This document shows, in pieces, positions 29,340 through 38,834 of a DNA stretch of 64,000 nt; the first letter of the stretch is position 1; each line of letters begins with the position of its first letter. A program made the translations under genes and the position numbers. The stretch is from an uncultured Sphingomonadaceae bacterium (GTDB taxonomy: Bacteria > Pseudomonadota > Alphaproteobacteria > Sphingomonadales > Sphingomonadaceae): contig CANMEE010000002.1 of NCBI GenBank assembly GCA_947496865.1, forward strand, positions 62,001 through 126,000, read 5' to 3'. Below the pieces are notes generated by a model. That model did not search any database. It was not told the origin of the DNA and was given only the letters and a program-made list of their open reading frames with translations.

Positions 29340-30919
29340 ACATGTTAACCGAAGGCCGCCCAACCAAACAGGACGAAAATCTTGCTGTGCCCGATCAAGG
29401 TGCGCTGAAAACCCACACCGGTAATCGCGCGCTGATGGTCGATGAGCCCTTGATTTTTGAAACCGGATCACCGGATCGTAGCGGCGTGGATCTCCCCGAA
29501 GCACCATCTGTGGAGAGCCGCTTGGGTGGTCTCGATCGCGATGAACCGATCAGCATACCGGGTCTATCCGAAGCGGAAATGGTCCGCCATTACACGCGGC
29601 TTAGCCGTCAGAATTATGCCATCGATGTAGGCCTGTTTCCCTTGGGCAGCTGCACCATGAAGCATAACCCGCGGCTCAACGAGAAAATGGCGCGTCTGAA
29701 GGGCTTTTCTGACATTCACCCGCTGCAACCCGTGGACAGTGTTCAGGGCGCGCTTGGTCTTATTGATGAGCTCGCGACCTGGCTCAAAACGTTGACGGGC
29801 ATGCCGGCTGTGGCGATGAGCCCGAAAGCAGGCGCGCATGGCGAGCTATGCGGTATCCTCGCGATCCGTTCCGCTCTTGAAGCGCGCGGTGATGCCCGCG
29901 AAGTCATCTTGGTGCCCGAAAGCGCTCATGGTACCAACCCTGCGACCGCGGCTTTTGCCGGCTACAAGGTTGAAGATATTCCCGCCAATACTGATGGCCG
30001 TGTCGATCTTGATGCATTGAAAGCGCGTCTCGGTCCCGATGTGGCTGGCGTGATGATCACCAACCCCAATACGTGTGGATTGTTCGAACCGGATATGAAA
30101 GCCATTTCCGATGCCGTGCATGAAGCGGGTGGCCTAGTCTATTGCGATGGCGCGAATTTCAACGCGATTGTCGGGCGGGTACGTCCCGGCGATTTGGGCA
30201 TTGATGCGATGCATATCAATTTGCACAAAACATTTTCGACACCGCATGGTGGTGGCGGCCCGGGTTCCGGTCCGGTGGTTTTTTCCCAAGCGCTTGCACC
30301 TTTTGCGCCACTGCCCTTTGTGGAGAAAACCGCAGACGGCCATTTCCACCTGGTTGAAGAAGAAACTGCTGAAGACCATCATGAAAGCAGCTTTGGCCGT
30401 ATGGTCGCCTTTCATGGTCAGATGGGCATGTTTACGCGGGCTTTGACTTATATGTTAAGCCACGGTGCCGACGGCTTGAAACAGGTGGCGGAGGATGCCG
30501 TCCTCAATGCCAATTATGTCTTGCGCAGCCTCGAGGATGTTCTCGAAGCACCATTCGCGAAATCGGGACCTTGCATGCATGAGGCTTTATTCTCGGACAA
30601 TGGCTTTACCAATGGGCTGACGACGCTGGATCTCGCCAAGGGCCTGATTGATGAGGGCTATCACCCGATGACCATGTATTTTCCGCTGGTTGTTCATGGC
30701 GCAATGCTGGTGGAGCCGACTGAAACCGAAAGCAGGGCGGCGATTGACCAGTTTATCGGCGCGCTGCGGTCGGTGGCAGAGCGGGCCAAGGCGGGCGACG
30801 AGATGCTCAAATCAGCCCCGCATTTTGCCCCGCGCAGGCGGCTCGACGAGACGCAAGCCGCGCGCAAACCAATTTTGGTCTGGCAAGAGCCGGAGGAATA
30901 TGCTGAAGCAGCTGAGTAA
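29336..30919 (+). CDS. gcvPB: Glycine dehydrogenase (decarboxylating) subunit 2
   Basis: C-terminal half of split P protein, 527 residues, carrying the PLP lysine in [15 protein letters not shown]. Other markers are [48 protein letters not shown] and [19 protein letters not shown]. It starts inside gcvPA (ATGA). The SBF-type transporter gene follows after 20 bp and could be read through. The split P1/P2 form is usual in many bacteria, whereas others have a single fused gcvP. Confidence 0.95.
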   Translation: MNMLTEGRPTKQDENLAVPDQGALKTHTGNRALMVDEPLIFETGSPDRSGVDLPEAPSVESRLGGLDRDEPISIPGLSEAEMVRHYTRLSRQNYAIDVGLFPLGSCTMKHNPRLNEKMARLKGFSDIHPLQPVDSVQGALGLIDELATWLKTLTGMPAVAMSPKAGAHGELCGILAIRSALEARGDAREVILVPESAHGTNPATAAFAGYKVEDIPANTDGRVDLDALKARLGPDVAGVMITNPNTCGLFEPDMKAISDAVHEAGGLVYCDGANFNAIVGRVRPGDLGIDAMHINLHKTFSTPHGGGGPGSGPVVFSQALAPFAPLPFVEKTADGHFHLVEEETAEDHHESSFGRMVAFHGQMGMFTRALTYMLSHGADGLKQVAEDAVLNANYVLRSLEDVLEAPFAKSGPCMHEALFSDNGFTNGLTTLDLAKGLIDEGYHPMTMYFPLVVHGAMLVEPTETESRAAIDQFIGALRSVAERAKAGDEMLKSAPHFAPRRRLDETQAARKPILVWQEPEEYAEAAE

Positions 30920-30939
30920 AAGCTGATTGAGGGGGCATA

Positions 30940-31932
30940 GTGATACAGCGCTTAACAAATCTGTTTGCGCTGTGGACGGTCCTCGGCACAGCTTGGGCCT
31001 GGTTTATTCCAGACCATTTTTTGTGGGTTGTCGACGGGCGGTTCCGGCCGCTTGGCCAGCCGATGATCAGCGTCATGCTGGGGCTCATCATGCTCGGCAT
31101 GGGCCTCACGCTGTCCTTTGATGATTTCAAACGGATTGCTCGCCTTCCGAAATGTATCGCATCGGGCGTTATGTTGCAGTTCACCGTCATGCCGCTGGCG
31201 GGGATTGCCATCGCGATGCTGACTAATTTGGAAACCGGGCTGGCGGTCGGATTGATCCTTGTGTCCTGTTGCCCCGGTGGCACGGCGTCCAATGTGGTTG
31301 CCTATCTCGCCAATGCCAATCTCGCGCTTTCGGTGACGATGACTATGGTGTCGACGCTGGTCGCTGTTGTTGCGACACCATTGCTCACTGGCTGGCTCGC
31401 CGGAAAATATGTCGAAATTGATCAGTGGAACCTGTTTATCAATATGGTTTCGATCGTGTTGCTGCCGGTGATTGCGGGCGTGTTGCTCAATCGCTATTTT
31501 CCCAAAGCTACCGAGAAAATCGCAATTGTGTCGCCGCTTGCTTCGGTAATCGTGGTTGTCCTGATTGTAGGGGCGATCATTGCCAATTCCAAAGCGCTGA
31601 TCGAGGAGCATTTTGGTATTTTAATGCTCGCCGTGCTGATGCTCCATATCTTCGGTTTCGGGCTCGGCTATTTGCTGACCAAGGCACTTGGTTTTGGCGT
31701 TGGCGAACGGCGGACCATCAGTATCGAGGTTGGTATGCAGAATAGCGGTTTGGGTTCCAGCCTTGCATCCACGCCGGCTTTCGCTGCGCAATTTGCAACG
31801 CCGATGCAGGCGGCTCTCGCGCCGGTTCCCAGTGCGATATCGGCGGTCTATCATGTGGTGATCGGCAGTTTTCTGGCTGCGATCTGGCGGCGGCAACCCA
31901 TTGAGGAGAACCATGATGACGAAGGAAGGTGA
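30940..31932 (+). CDS. Bile acid:sodium symporter family (BASS/SBF) transporter
   Basis: A polytopic inner-membrane protein of 330 residues with about nine to ten hydrophobic segments. Family markers are GLIMLGMGLTLSFDDF near the N-terminus, SCCPGGTASNVVAYLA (the Na+/substrate-binding crossover region) and EVGMQNSGLGSSLA. Substrates of bacterial members include keto acids and other organic anions, so the ligand is not predictable; bile acids are unlikely. GTG 30940 has GAGGGGG 4 nt upstream. It follows the gcv operon by 20 bp, which leaves open a link to C1/glycine metabolism, and its last 20 bp overlap the DUF938 gene. Confidence 0.88.
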   Translation: MIQRLTNLFALWTVLGTAWAWFIPDHFLWVVDGRFRPLGQPMISVMLGLIMLGMGLTLSFDDFKRIARLPKCIASGVMLQFTVMPLAGIAIAMLTNLETGLAVGLILVSCCPGGTASNVVAYLANANLALSVTMTMVSTLVAVVATPLLTGWLAGKYVEIDQWNLFINMVSIVLLPVIAGVLLNRYFPKATEKIAIVSPLASVIVVVLIVGAIIANSKALIEEHFGILMLAVLMLHIFGFGLGYLLTKALGFGVGERRTISIEVGMQNSGLGSSLASTPAFAAQFATPMQAALAPVPSAISAVYHVVIGSFLAAIWRRQPIEENHDDEGR

Positions 31933-32563
31933 TTCCACCCCATGGTTCCGCGACCAAGCCGGTCCGGAAGATGAGAAACATGCCCCTGCGACCTTGCGCA
32001 ACCGGGATGCCATAGTCGCGCTCTTACGGGACGTCTTACCCGATAGTGGCACAATATTGGAAATTGCCAGTGGCACTGGTGAGCACGCGGTTTATTTTGG
32101 TGAGAAATTCCCGACCCTAACATGGCAACCCAGCGATCCTGATCCGGACGGCTGTCGTTCGATCGCCGCATGGACCAAACGGGCAGGGGCCAGCAATGTC
32201 CTGCCGCCCATGCAGCTTGACGCACTGGTCCCCAGCTGGGACATCGCAAAGCCTGCTGCTATCCTGTGCATCAACATGGTTCACATCGCGCCGTGGGAAG
32301 CGTCGATTGGCCTGTTCGATAAGGCGGCTAAGCTACTGGAACCGGGCAGCTGCTTCTTTCTCTACGGCCCATATTTCCGCGGTGATGCGCTGACGGCCCA
32401 AGGCAATCTCGACTTTGATCGCAGCCTTAAGAGCCGCGACCTGCGCTGGGGCATACGCGAGGTCGATGATATGGACGCGCTGGCCGCCCAAAATGGTTTT
32501 ACCCGGACTGATCTTGTTGAAATGCCAGCGAATAATCTGTCGCTGCTCTATCGCCGCGATTAA
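31913..32563 (+). CDS. DUF938 family SAM-dependent methyltransferase-like protein
   Basis: A 216-residue cytosolic protein with the DUF938 hallmarks: DEKHAPATLRNRD near the N-terminus, the SAM motif ILEIASGTGEHAVYF, WQPSDPD, INMVHIAPWEA and FFLYGPYFRGD. Its substrate is unknown. ATG 31913 is selected because GAGGAG lies 5 nt upstream, within the 3' end of the transporter gene, so the two are translationally linked. A second ATG follows immediately at 31916. The Rossmann methyltransferase fold is established for the family; the activity here is inference. Confidence 0.85.
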   Translation: MMTKEGDSTPWFRDQAGPEDEKHAPATLRNRDAIVALLRDVLPDSGTILEIASGTGEHAVYFGEKFPTLTWQPSDPDPDGCRSIAAWTKRAGASNVLPPMQLDALVPSWDIAKPAAILCINMVHIAPWEASIGLFDKAAKLLEPGSCFFLYGPYFRGDALTAQGNLDFDRSLKSRDLRWGIREVDDMDALAAQNGFTRTDLVEMPANNLSLLYRRD

Positions 32564-32641
32564 GCCAGACGCCAACGCCAATCCTCTTGCCTTGATTTAA
32601 GCGACCGCTTACCATCGCGAAAAATATAACGAGGAGTGGGC

Positions 32642-34228
32642 ATGTCAAACGAAACGCCAGAAATTCGCCGGTGCATGGGTTCATCCATTGCCTATTGGGC
32701 AGAGCGCCTGCCAGACAATATCGCGCTTGATGATGCAGCGGGCCTTGTCACCTATGCTGAGCTTGACCGGATCGTTACCGACTATGCACGGGCCTTTACC
32801 GGCTCCGGCCTGAAAAAAGGCGACCGTATTTGCTGGCTGGGCAAAAATAGCGCGCTGTATTTCACGCTATTTGCTGCCGCGAGCCGGGCAGGCGCTGTCA
32901 TCGCTCCGATCGGATGGCGTCTTGCTGCGCCGGAAGTTGCCTATGTATTGAAAGATTCGCAGGCCGCGATGGTTATTTGTGAACCGGAATTTAGCGAAAC
33001 CGCGAAACAGGCTGCGGCCGAAACCGACACAGTCAAAACGATATTGGTAGCAGGCGAGGCGGGCGGCTTGCAATCGCTGGACGCGTGGATGGAAGACACT
33101 CAGCCCGGAGTCTTGCCTGCCACCGATCCGACAGAAGGCGTGTTGCAACTCTACACATCCGGTACCACCGGCAATCCCAAGGGTGTGGTTCTCACCAATG
33201 ACAATCTGTTCAAAATGCGGCCGCTAGTCGAGAATAAGCCGGAACATGCGTGGATTGATATCGGCCCGGATGACAGCACGCTGGCAGTGATGCCCTGCGC
33301 GCATATTGCAGGATCCGGCATTGGCCCCATTGCCTTTTATAACGGCGCCACAATGATGGTGATCCCCGAATTTCATCCCGACAGCGTGCTGGATTGCGTA
33401 GACAAAGGGCTGAACCAGTTCTTCCTTGTGCCGACCGCGCTGCAAATGCTGGTCAACTGGCCGCGCGCCAAGGAGACGGATTTTTCGAGCATTCGCTCCG
33501 TCACCTATGGCGCTGCGCCAATCCCGCTGGAACTGCTGCGTCAATGCATCCAGACCATGCCGCAGGCATTATTCTGTCAGCAATATGGCATGACCGAAAC
33601 CACTGGCACGGTCTGCATCTTGCCGCCTGAGGATCATGATCCTGCGGGTAACGAGCGGATGCGCGGTATTGGCGTGCCGCTGCCGGGCGTGGAAATCCGC
33701 ATCGTGGATGAGCAACATAATGAAGTGCCGCCCAATATTATCGGAGAAATCGCCACACGATCCGGTCTTAACATGCTGCATTATTTCAATAATCCGGACA
33801 AGACGGCAGAGACTGTGGACACTGACGGCTGGCTCTATACCGGCGATGCTGCGATCATGGACGAGGACGGTTATTTTTATATCAAGGACCGGGTCAAGGA
33901 CATGATCATCTCCGGCGGCGAAAATGTCTATCCGGCGGAGGTCGAAAACGCGATTTTCGGCCACCCTCAGGTCAATGAAGTCGCGGTGATCGGTATCCCC
34001 GATGAGAAATGGGGCGAAGCGGTCAAAGCGGTCGTCTCTCCCAAACCGGATGCAGGCGAGATTGACGCGGATAGCATCATTGCGTGGGCGCGTGAGCGGA
34101 TTGCTGGCTTCAAGGTACCCAAATCAGTCGACGTGATCGCGGAACTGCCCCGCAATGCCAGTGGCAAAATTTTACGGCGGGAATTGCGTGATCCTTGCTG
34201 GGAAGGCAAAGAGCGCGGGGTCAACTAA
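32642..34228 (+). CDS. AMP-dependent acyl-CoA synthetase
   Basis: An ANL-superfamily ligase of 528 residues that activates a carboxylic acid as acyl-AMP and then acyl-CoA. The P-loop-like motif is LYTSGTTGNPKGVVL, A4/A5-type segments are FCQQYGMTETTG and YTGDAAIMDEDGYFYI, the hinge region is KDRVKDMIISGGENVYPAEVE and the catalytic lysine lies in RNASGKILRREL. ATG 32642 follows GAGGAG. The acid is unknown; medium- or long-chain fatty acids or aromatic acids are the usual options. Downstream, tetR converges after 20 bp with only a short 5-bp hairpin between them. Confidence 0.9.
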   Translation: MSNETPEIRRCMGSSIAYWAERLPDNIALDDAAGLVTYAELDRIVTDYARAFTGSGLKKGDRICWLGKNSALYFTLFAAASRAGAVIAPIGWRLAAPEVAYVLKDSQAAMVICEPEFSETAKQAAAETDTVKTILVAGEAGGLQSLDAWMEDTQPGVLPATDPTEGVLQLYTSGTTGNPKGVVLTNDNLFKMRPLVENKPEHAWIDIGPDDSTLAVMPCAHIAGSGIGPIAFYNGATMMVIPEFHPDSVLDCVDKGLNQFFLVPTALQMLVNWPRAKETDFSSIRSVTYGAAPIPLELLRQCIQTMPQALFCQQYGMTETTGTVCILPPEDHDPAGNERMRGIGVPLPGVEIRIVDEQHNEVPPNIIGEIATRSGLNMLHYFNNPDKTAETVDTDGWLYTGDAAIMDEDGYFYIKDRVKDMIISGGENVYPAEVENAIFGHPQVNEVAVIGIPDEKWGEAVKAVVSPKPDAGEIDADSIIAWARERIAGFKVPKSVDVIAELPRNASGKILRRELRDPCWEGKERGVN

Positions 34229-34248
34229 TAAAGCGCGGCTTTGATGTC

Positions 34249-34836
34249 TTAACCAGCCAACTGATTTAAAGCGAAGCTTTGTGCGGCATCCCGCACTTCT
34301 TCGGCCAATCTTGAATTGGGTAGCGACTTGGCAATAACCATACCGCCTACGCATAATGCTGCCATCGACAGCGCTTGCTGCCGTGCCTCGTGCCCTTTCT
34401 TGCCAATGCCGTTTTCAAATAATCCGACCATCGCCTGCAGCAATTCCGAATAGGATGTCTGCACCTGCGGATTGGACCGCGCTATATCGGAAGGCAGCGC
34501 GATCATCGGACATTGTCCATCGATATCGCCCAAATGGTCCGACGAGAGATATCCCAATATCATTTGGCGAACCATGTCTTCCCCGGGAACGTTAGGGTCG
34601 ACGCCAGCATCTTTGCGCCACTGAGCGCCGCGGCCATGCAAAAAACTCGAAACCGCAGCATGATGGAGCTGCTCTTTCGTTTTGAAATGATTGTAAAACC
34701 CGCCGCGGGTAAGTCCCGCATTCTCCATCACCATGTCGATTGTAACGTCTTGAAAGCCGTGCCGGTTGAACAGAATTCTTGCAGATTCGACGATCTTTGC
34801 ACGTGTCTGCTGCTTATGTTCGGCGCTGTAAGGCAT
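34249..34836 (-). CDS. TetR/AcrR family transcriptional regulator
   Basis: A 195-residue one-component regulator. The N-terminal helix-turn-helix spans about residues 12-58 (TRAKIVESARILFNRHG, VTIDMVMENAGLTRGGFYNHF, KTKEQL), typical of TetR. The larger C-terminal half is the ligand-binding domain; its cysteines (GQCPMIALPSD and a later LCVGG) recall reactive-species-sensing members such as NemR, but this is speculative. The ATG at 34834-34836 has GGAGGAAAAC upstream. It is divergent from the YciI-like gene, with a palindrome between them that is the obvious operator candidate. Confidence 0.9.
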   Translation of the reverse strand: MPYSAEHKQQTRAKIVESARILFNRHGFQDVTIDMVMENAGLTRGGFYNHFKTKEQLHHAAVSSFLHGRGAQWRKDAGVDPNVPGEDMVRQMILGYLSSDHLGDIDGQCPMIALPSDIARSNPQVQTSYSELLQAMVGLFENGIGKKGHEARQQALSMAALCVGGMVIAKSLPNSRLAEEVRDAAQSFALNQLAG

Positions 34837-34872
34837 CAGTTTTCCTCCGTTTCACGGTATCATAAAAGTTTT

Positions 34873-34898
34873 CTAAAAATGTTCTTTAACATATTTAG
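34873..34898. promoter_or_regulatory. 26-bp palindrome, candidate TetR operator
   Basis: The left arm CTAAAAATGTT (34873-34883) and the right arm AACATATTTAG (34888-34898) are inverted copies, 10 of 11 positions matching, around a 4-bp spacer CTTT. The length and dyad form fit a TetR-family operator. It lies 36 bp upstream of the tetR start and 53 bp upstream of the YciI-like start, so one bound dimer pair could control both divergent promoters. Confidence 0.7.
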
Positions 34899-34951
34899 AT
34901 CGTCGCAATAAGGGGGACTTCCACAACAACAAACCCCCAAAGGAGAAGAAA

Positions 34952-35269
34952 ATGCAGAAATTTATCTTGGCTTATCATGGCGGAAAAACGTCGATGACAC
35001 CCGAAGAAGGGCAACAACATATGCAAAAATGGATGGCGTGGATGGATGGTCTTGGCAACGCGGTGGTGGATCGCGGTCTTCCTGTTGGCCAATCGATAAC
35101 GGTCAGTTCTGAAGGCGTGACGGAAGACGGTGGTTCTAACCCACTATCAGGAATCACCATCATTCAGGCAGACAATCAGGATGCGGCCATTGCCATGACG
35201 AAAAAATCGCCGCATCTCGACATCGGTGGCACTATCGAATTGGCCCCGGCGATGGATATGCCGATGTAA
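34952..35269 (+). CDS. YciI-like (YCII/DGPF) domain protein
   Basis: A 105-residue ferredoxin-like alpha-beta barrel protein. KFILAYHGG, W-containing helix MQKWMAWMDGLG and NPLSGITIIQADNQDAA fit the YCII/DGPF family, whose members act as small hydrolase-like or dehalogenase-like proteins or as subunits. The function of this branch is unknown. AAAGGAGAAG lies 6 nt before the ATG, a strong ribosome-binding site. Divergence from tetR across the palindrome suggests it is the regulated target. Confidence 0.85.
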   Translation: MQKFILAYHGGKTSMTPEEGQQHMQKWMAWMDGLGNAVVDRGLPVGQSITVSSEGVTEDGGSNPLSGITIIQADNQDAAIAMTKKSPHLDIGGTIELAPAMDMPM

Positions 35270-35335
35270 GCGGTTCGATGGCACCATCGTGAGCGTTTAT
35301 CGAAAACCGGATTAGATTGTAGTCAATAGGATAGC

Positions 35336-37078
35336 CTATCGCGCCGGGAACCACTGACCTTCAAACACTACGCCTTGGACCTGTACGTCCTGCAATTTGG
35401 GTGCGCCACCTTCATAAGGGTCACGGTCCAACACGGTGAAATCGGCTTTTTTGCCAGTGGCAATGGAGCCGACCATCGCGTCTAGGCCGATAATCTGCGC
35501 GGCTTCTATGGTGATGGCGCGTAGGGCCTTGTCGAGCGACAGGCGTTCGGCGGGGGCTTTGGCATTACCGTCAAGTGTGATCCGGTTGCTCGCGACCCAT
35601 GCGAGATAGAGCGGATTAATCGGCGCCATATTGAAGTCGCTATGCAGGCCGAGCGGCACGCCCTTACGCTCCAGCGAACCGAGCCGGCTCATCTGGGCGG
35701 CCCGGTCGGGGCCGAGACCGGTTTTGGCATAGGTGTCGCCAAGGATGCGGATGTAATTGGGCTGGGCGGAGACATAAATGCCCATCTCACCAATCCGCCG
35801 GTTCTGCGCCTCGGTCGAATAGCCGAGATGCTCCATGACGATATCCTGGCTGTTTTTGGGCGCGAGCTTCTCGGTAATGCCGAGCACGACATCCAGTCCC
35901 TTGTCGCCATTGACATGGGTGTGGAGGTTCCAGCCAGCTTCCCAGAAGCGGTTGGTCTGCTTTAGCAATTCTTCCGGTTCGGTCAGCCACTTGCCTTCAT
36001 GGCCGTCCGAATATCCTGGCGGGTTCATCTGCATATATTGCGCGAAAAACGCGCCGTCGGCGAACAGTTTTACCCGGTTGGAGAAGAAGAATTTATTGCT
36101 GTCATATTTGGCTTTCATGTCTTTTAACCAGACATTCGGATCGCCGGTTACCAAAGGCGCCACCGGTATCGCGAGGATACGCGACGGCATGGTTGGTTGA
36201 TCATAGAGGCTCTTGAACAGCTTGGCTTCCATCTCTGGTCCGCCAAAACCACCAAAGGCGAGATCAGCGCTGGTGGTCACGCCATTTTCCAGCATCATTT
36301 GCCGCATATCGGCAAGGCCTTGCTGCACTTTTTCAGGGGAGAAGAGATAGGGACGGAGCTTGCCAATACCGTTGAAAAGAGCGGTTTCATGAATGATCCC
36401 GCTGGCATAATCGGCATGACCGGGGGTTATGTCGGGCTTGTCAAATTGCTTTTCAAACGCCGCCTTCGTGCCGATGCCTAGCAAATCAAGGCCTTTGCTA
36501 TTGACGATGATCTCATGAAAACTGCGCTGCCAGATGACCACTGGACGATCCGGTGCAATCCGGTCGAGTTCAGCGCGATCCATGTCGCCGTGAAACAGGC
36601 GGTGATGACCCCAAGTGATAAACAGCGCGTCATCGCTTTTTGCCAGTTCCTCTTTGAGTCGTTTTTCATAATCCGCTTTTCCGCGCGTCGCGGGGTAGGT
36701 TTTGCCGGGGAGTTCCCAATCTTCCGGGCTGATAAACGGGATGGGTAGCATCATGATCGTCTGCATCGGATGGACATGCGGTTCGATAAAACCGGGCATC
36801 AGGACGTTCCTGGCAAAGCGCTGGTCGATGTTGACATCGCGGCCCTGGATCCAAGCGTCCAGATCCGCAAGCGATTGCCCTAGGCCAAGGATGATTCCTT
36901 CCGATGTGGCGACAAAACGCGCCTCGGGATAGCCAGGTTCCATGGTGATGATCTTGGCGGCTTCGTAGACCGTGACTGCGGGATATGTAACGGTTTCGGT
37001 GGGTTCCGAAGCGCTAGCCGATATACTGAATCCGATAGCCGCTGCGATGGCGCTGACGCCACGAAAGAACATCTTCAC
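35336..37078 (-). CDS. Exported amidohydrolase (amidohydrolase 3 family)
   Basis: A metal-dependent hydrolase of about 580 residues. After an export signal (FFRGVSAIAAAIGFSISASASEP) comes the composite urease-like fold: VLMPGFIEPHVHP supplies the HxH metal site, LHTHVNGDKG, VMEHLGYS and LGLHSDFNMAPINP the later ligands, and GSIATGKKADFTVLD the C-terminal sandwich. Relatives hydrolyse amides or imidazole-type rings; the substrate is unknown and the signal suggests a periplasmic location. GTG at 37076-37078 is preferred over ATG at 37070-37072 because GGGGAGG is then 5 nt rather than 11 nt upstream. Standing alone on the minus strand, it faces a divergent small secreted protein. Confidence 0.85.
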   Translation of the reverse strand: MKMFFRGVSAIAAAIGFSISASASEPTETVTYPAVTVYEAAKIITMEPGYPEARFVATSEGIILGLGQSLADLDAWIQGRDVNIDQRFARNVLMPGFIEPHVHPMQTIMMLPIPFISPEDWELPGKTYPATRGKADYEKRLKEELAKSDDALFITWGHHRLFHGDMDRAELDRIAPDRPVVIWQRSFHEIIVNSKGLDLLGIGTKAAFEKQFDKPDITPGHADYASGIIHETALFNGIGKLRPYLFSPEKVQQGLADMRQMMLENGVTTSADLAFGGFGGPEMEAKLFKSLYDQPTMPSRILAIPVAPLVTGDPNVWLKDMKAKYDSNKFFFSNRVKLFADGAFFAQYMQMNPPGYSDGHEGKWLTEPEELLKQTNRFWEAGWNLHTHVNGDKGLDVVLGITEKLAPKNSQDIVMEHLGYSTEAQNRRIGEMGIYVSAQPNYIRILGDTYAKTGLGPDRAAQMSRLGSLERKGVPLGLHSDFNMAPINPLYLAWVASNRITLDGNAKAPAERLSLDKALRAITIEAAQIIGLDAMVGSIATGKKADFTVLDRDPYEGGAPKLQDVQVQGVVFEGQWFPAR

Positions 37079-37174
37079 TAGAACCTCCCCTTTTTTTTCA
37101 AAGACTAAGCCTGTGATGACGGGTTGGGCAAGCGCTATTTGCATGCTAGCCTAATTCGAAAGGGACTCGATTTT

Positions 37175-37657
37175 ATGAAACATGCATTGTTAAAACTGGC
37201 TTTGAGTTCGCTCGCTATGGGGCTGCCCGCCGGCGGTCAGGCAGAGAAAATGCAATATGTGTCCGAACCCTTTGTGATGCCGCAAAGCAGGGCGCAGAGC
37301 ATTGTTTCAAAAATGGGCAACATGACCTTGAAGACTGGTGATCGGCCATCGGCGGCACAATTGGCACGCGATTGCTTGAGTTCGGCATCTTTTATCATGC
37401 AAGACGGCGATGGCGCTGGTGGCGTCAATCAATTCGCCATGCCGGCTATGCGATTTTGGGGCTCGATCAACGGGGCAGTATATGTCCGCGCTGACAGAAA
37501 TGGCCGAGCGATTGAATTTAGTGAGGGTGATACGGATTACCGCCGCAGATTTTTGAATGACGAAGATGATGCGGCGATGGACAAGGGACAAGTGCCTAGT
37601 TTCGTGCGCGACCATTTTGCCGAATGCGAGGATATCCGAAAGCGGTTCGGTGGTTAA
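37175..37657 (+). CDS. Small secreted protein, unknown function
   Basis: A 160-residue protein I do not recognise. The N-terminus KHALLKLALSSLAMGLPAGG is a good Sec signal peptide. The mature part (PFVMPQSRAQSIVSKMGN, LKTGDRPSAAQLARDC, FVRDHFAECEDIRKRFGG) is soluble with two cysteines that might form a disulfide in the periplasm. ATG 37175 has AAAGGGA upstream. Its 3' end overlaps the convergent DMT transporter by 4 bp. It is divergent from the exported amidohydrolase but no functional link is evident. Confidence 0.68.
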   Translation: MKHALLKLALSSLAMGLPAGGQAEKMQYVSEPFVMPQSRAQSIVSKMGNMTLKTGDRPSAAQLARDCLSSASFIMQDGDGAGGVNQFAMPAMRFWGSINGAVYVRADRNGRAIEFSEGDTDYRRRFLNDEDDAAMDKGQVPSFVRDHFAECEDIRKRFGG

Positions 37658-38592
37658 GGCGTTTGAGCGGCTTCTCTGCCGGCCTTTACATGCTCTCGCC
37701 ACGCAATGAAAAGACCGGATCCGATGATAATCGGTGCGCCGAGCAGGATCGACAGGCCCGGCCATTGGCTGAACACAACGATTCCGATGATGGTGGCCCA
37801 GACCAATGCGCTATAATCCATCGGCATGACGGTGGAAACAGGTGCCAGCCGCAGCGATTGCGTGATGGTCAATTGCCCAATCGCACCGAATATCCCAACG
37901 CCCAGCAGATAGCCCCAAGTCTTGGCTTCATGCCCGCCTCCATAGATATACGCGCATACCGCTAGGGCGGGTAAGGTATAGACCGAGAACCAGAAAATCG
38001 TGACGATACTGGTTTCTGTCCGCCCCAGCATGCGAATGACCAGCGTGACCGAAGCGGTTACCAAGGCGCCGATAAGCGCCACGGTTGCGCCAAAGGCCGG
38101 GATCAAACTACCACCCGGCTGGATGACAATGAGTACGCCGATAAAGCCGATGAGAATGGCCGACCAGCGCCGGATACCTACCTTTTCGCGCAAGACGATC
38201 GCGGCGAACAGCGTTGCGAAAATCGGGACAGTGAAGCTAATCGTTGTGGCATCGGCCAGCGGTAAGAGCGTCATCGCCCAAAAATTGAGGCCCATGGCGA
38301 AAATGCCCAATATTGATCGCACTATGTGCAGCACATGCTTGTTTGATTTGATGGCTGGCCATCCCGCTTCACTACGCCAGATCAGGACACATATCAGCGG
38401 CATCGCAGTCAATTGCCGGTAAAAGAGGCTTTCAGTGACATGGACGCCGTCCTGTCCCGCCAATTTCACAAAGGCGAACATGATCGCGAGCGAGAGCATC
38501 GCCGCGAGCCGTGTCAGGATACCGGCCATGGGGCGGTTTTGCCCGAGAACCGGTTGTTCCTTTGGCGTTCTATCTAAAACATCAGTTGTCAT
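37654..38592 (-). CDS. DMT-family transporter (EamA domains)
   Basis: A ten-span drug/metabolite transporter of 312 residues with two EamA repeats (about residues 22-150 and 165-300). Typical segments are LADATTISFTVPIFATLFAAIVLREKVG and the second-repeat ending VVFSQWPGLSILLGAPIIIGSGLFI, given here only by their positions at about 112-140 and 270-298. Substrates of this group are unpredictable and include amino acids and nucleotide-like compounds. Start at 38592 (MTTDV) or 38601. Another EamA gene of the same kind occurs at 46143. Confidence 0.85.
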   Translation of the reverse strand: MTTDVLDRTPKEQPVLGQNRPMAGILTRLAAMLSLAIMFAFVKLAGQDGVHVTESLFYRQLTAMPLICVLIWRSEAGWPAIKSNKHVLHIVRSILGIFAMGLNFWAMTLLPLADATTISFTVPIFATLFAAIVLREKVGIRRWSAILIGFIGVLIVIQPGGSLIPAFGATVALIGALVTASVTLVIRMLGRTETSIVTIFWFSVYTLPALAVCAYIYGGGHEAKTWGYLLGVGIFGAIGQLTITQSLRLAPVSTVMPMDYSALVWATIIGIVVFSQWPGLSILLGAPIIIGSGLFIAWREHVKAGREAAQTP

Positions 38593-38834
38593 GGGACGCA
38601 TTGAATGGTGGTAAACCCCTGTAATTGAGGCCGTGATAGGCGCAATGCAACGGGCAATGCAATTGCGTATTGCGGCACAACATTATTGCTTTTGTAATTT
38701 AGTTGCGCCGGTGCCGCTGGCAGCCATTGCAAGCCCATCGACGGTGAATTATATAGATTGGTAAGAAAAATGCCGGTTCAACGAGTCTTTTTACGTTGAT
38801 TTTCGGCACAAAACATAATTTCAGGAGCTTTAAT

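Noticed and set aside
34229..34248. Terminator between the acyl-CoA synthetase and tetR
   Set aside because: AAAGC/GCTTT has only 5 bp with a 3-nt loop; too weak to call.
38593..38834. Short gene in the gap before the acylating aldehyde dehydrogenase
   Set aside because: Repeated CAATGCAA-like words are present but no open frame with a ribosome-binding site was found; taken as promoter DNA.
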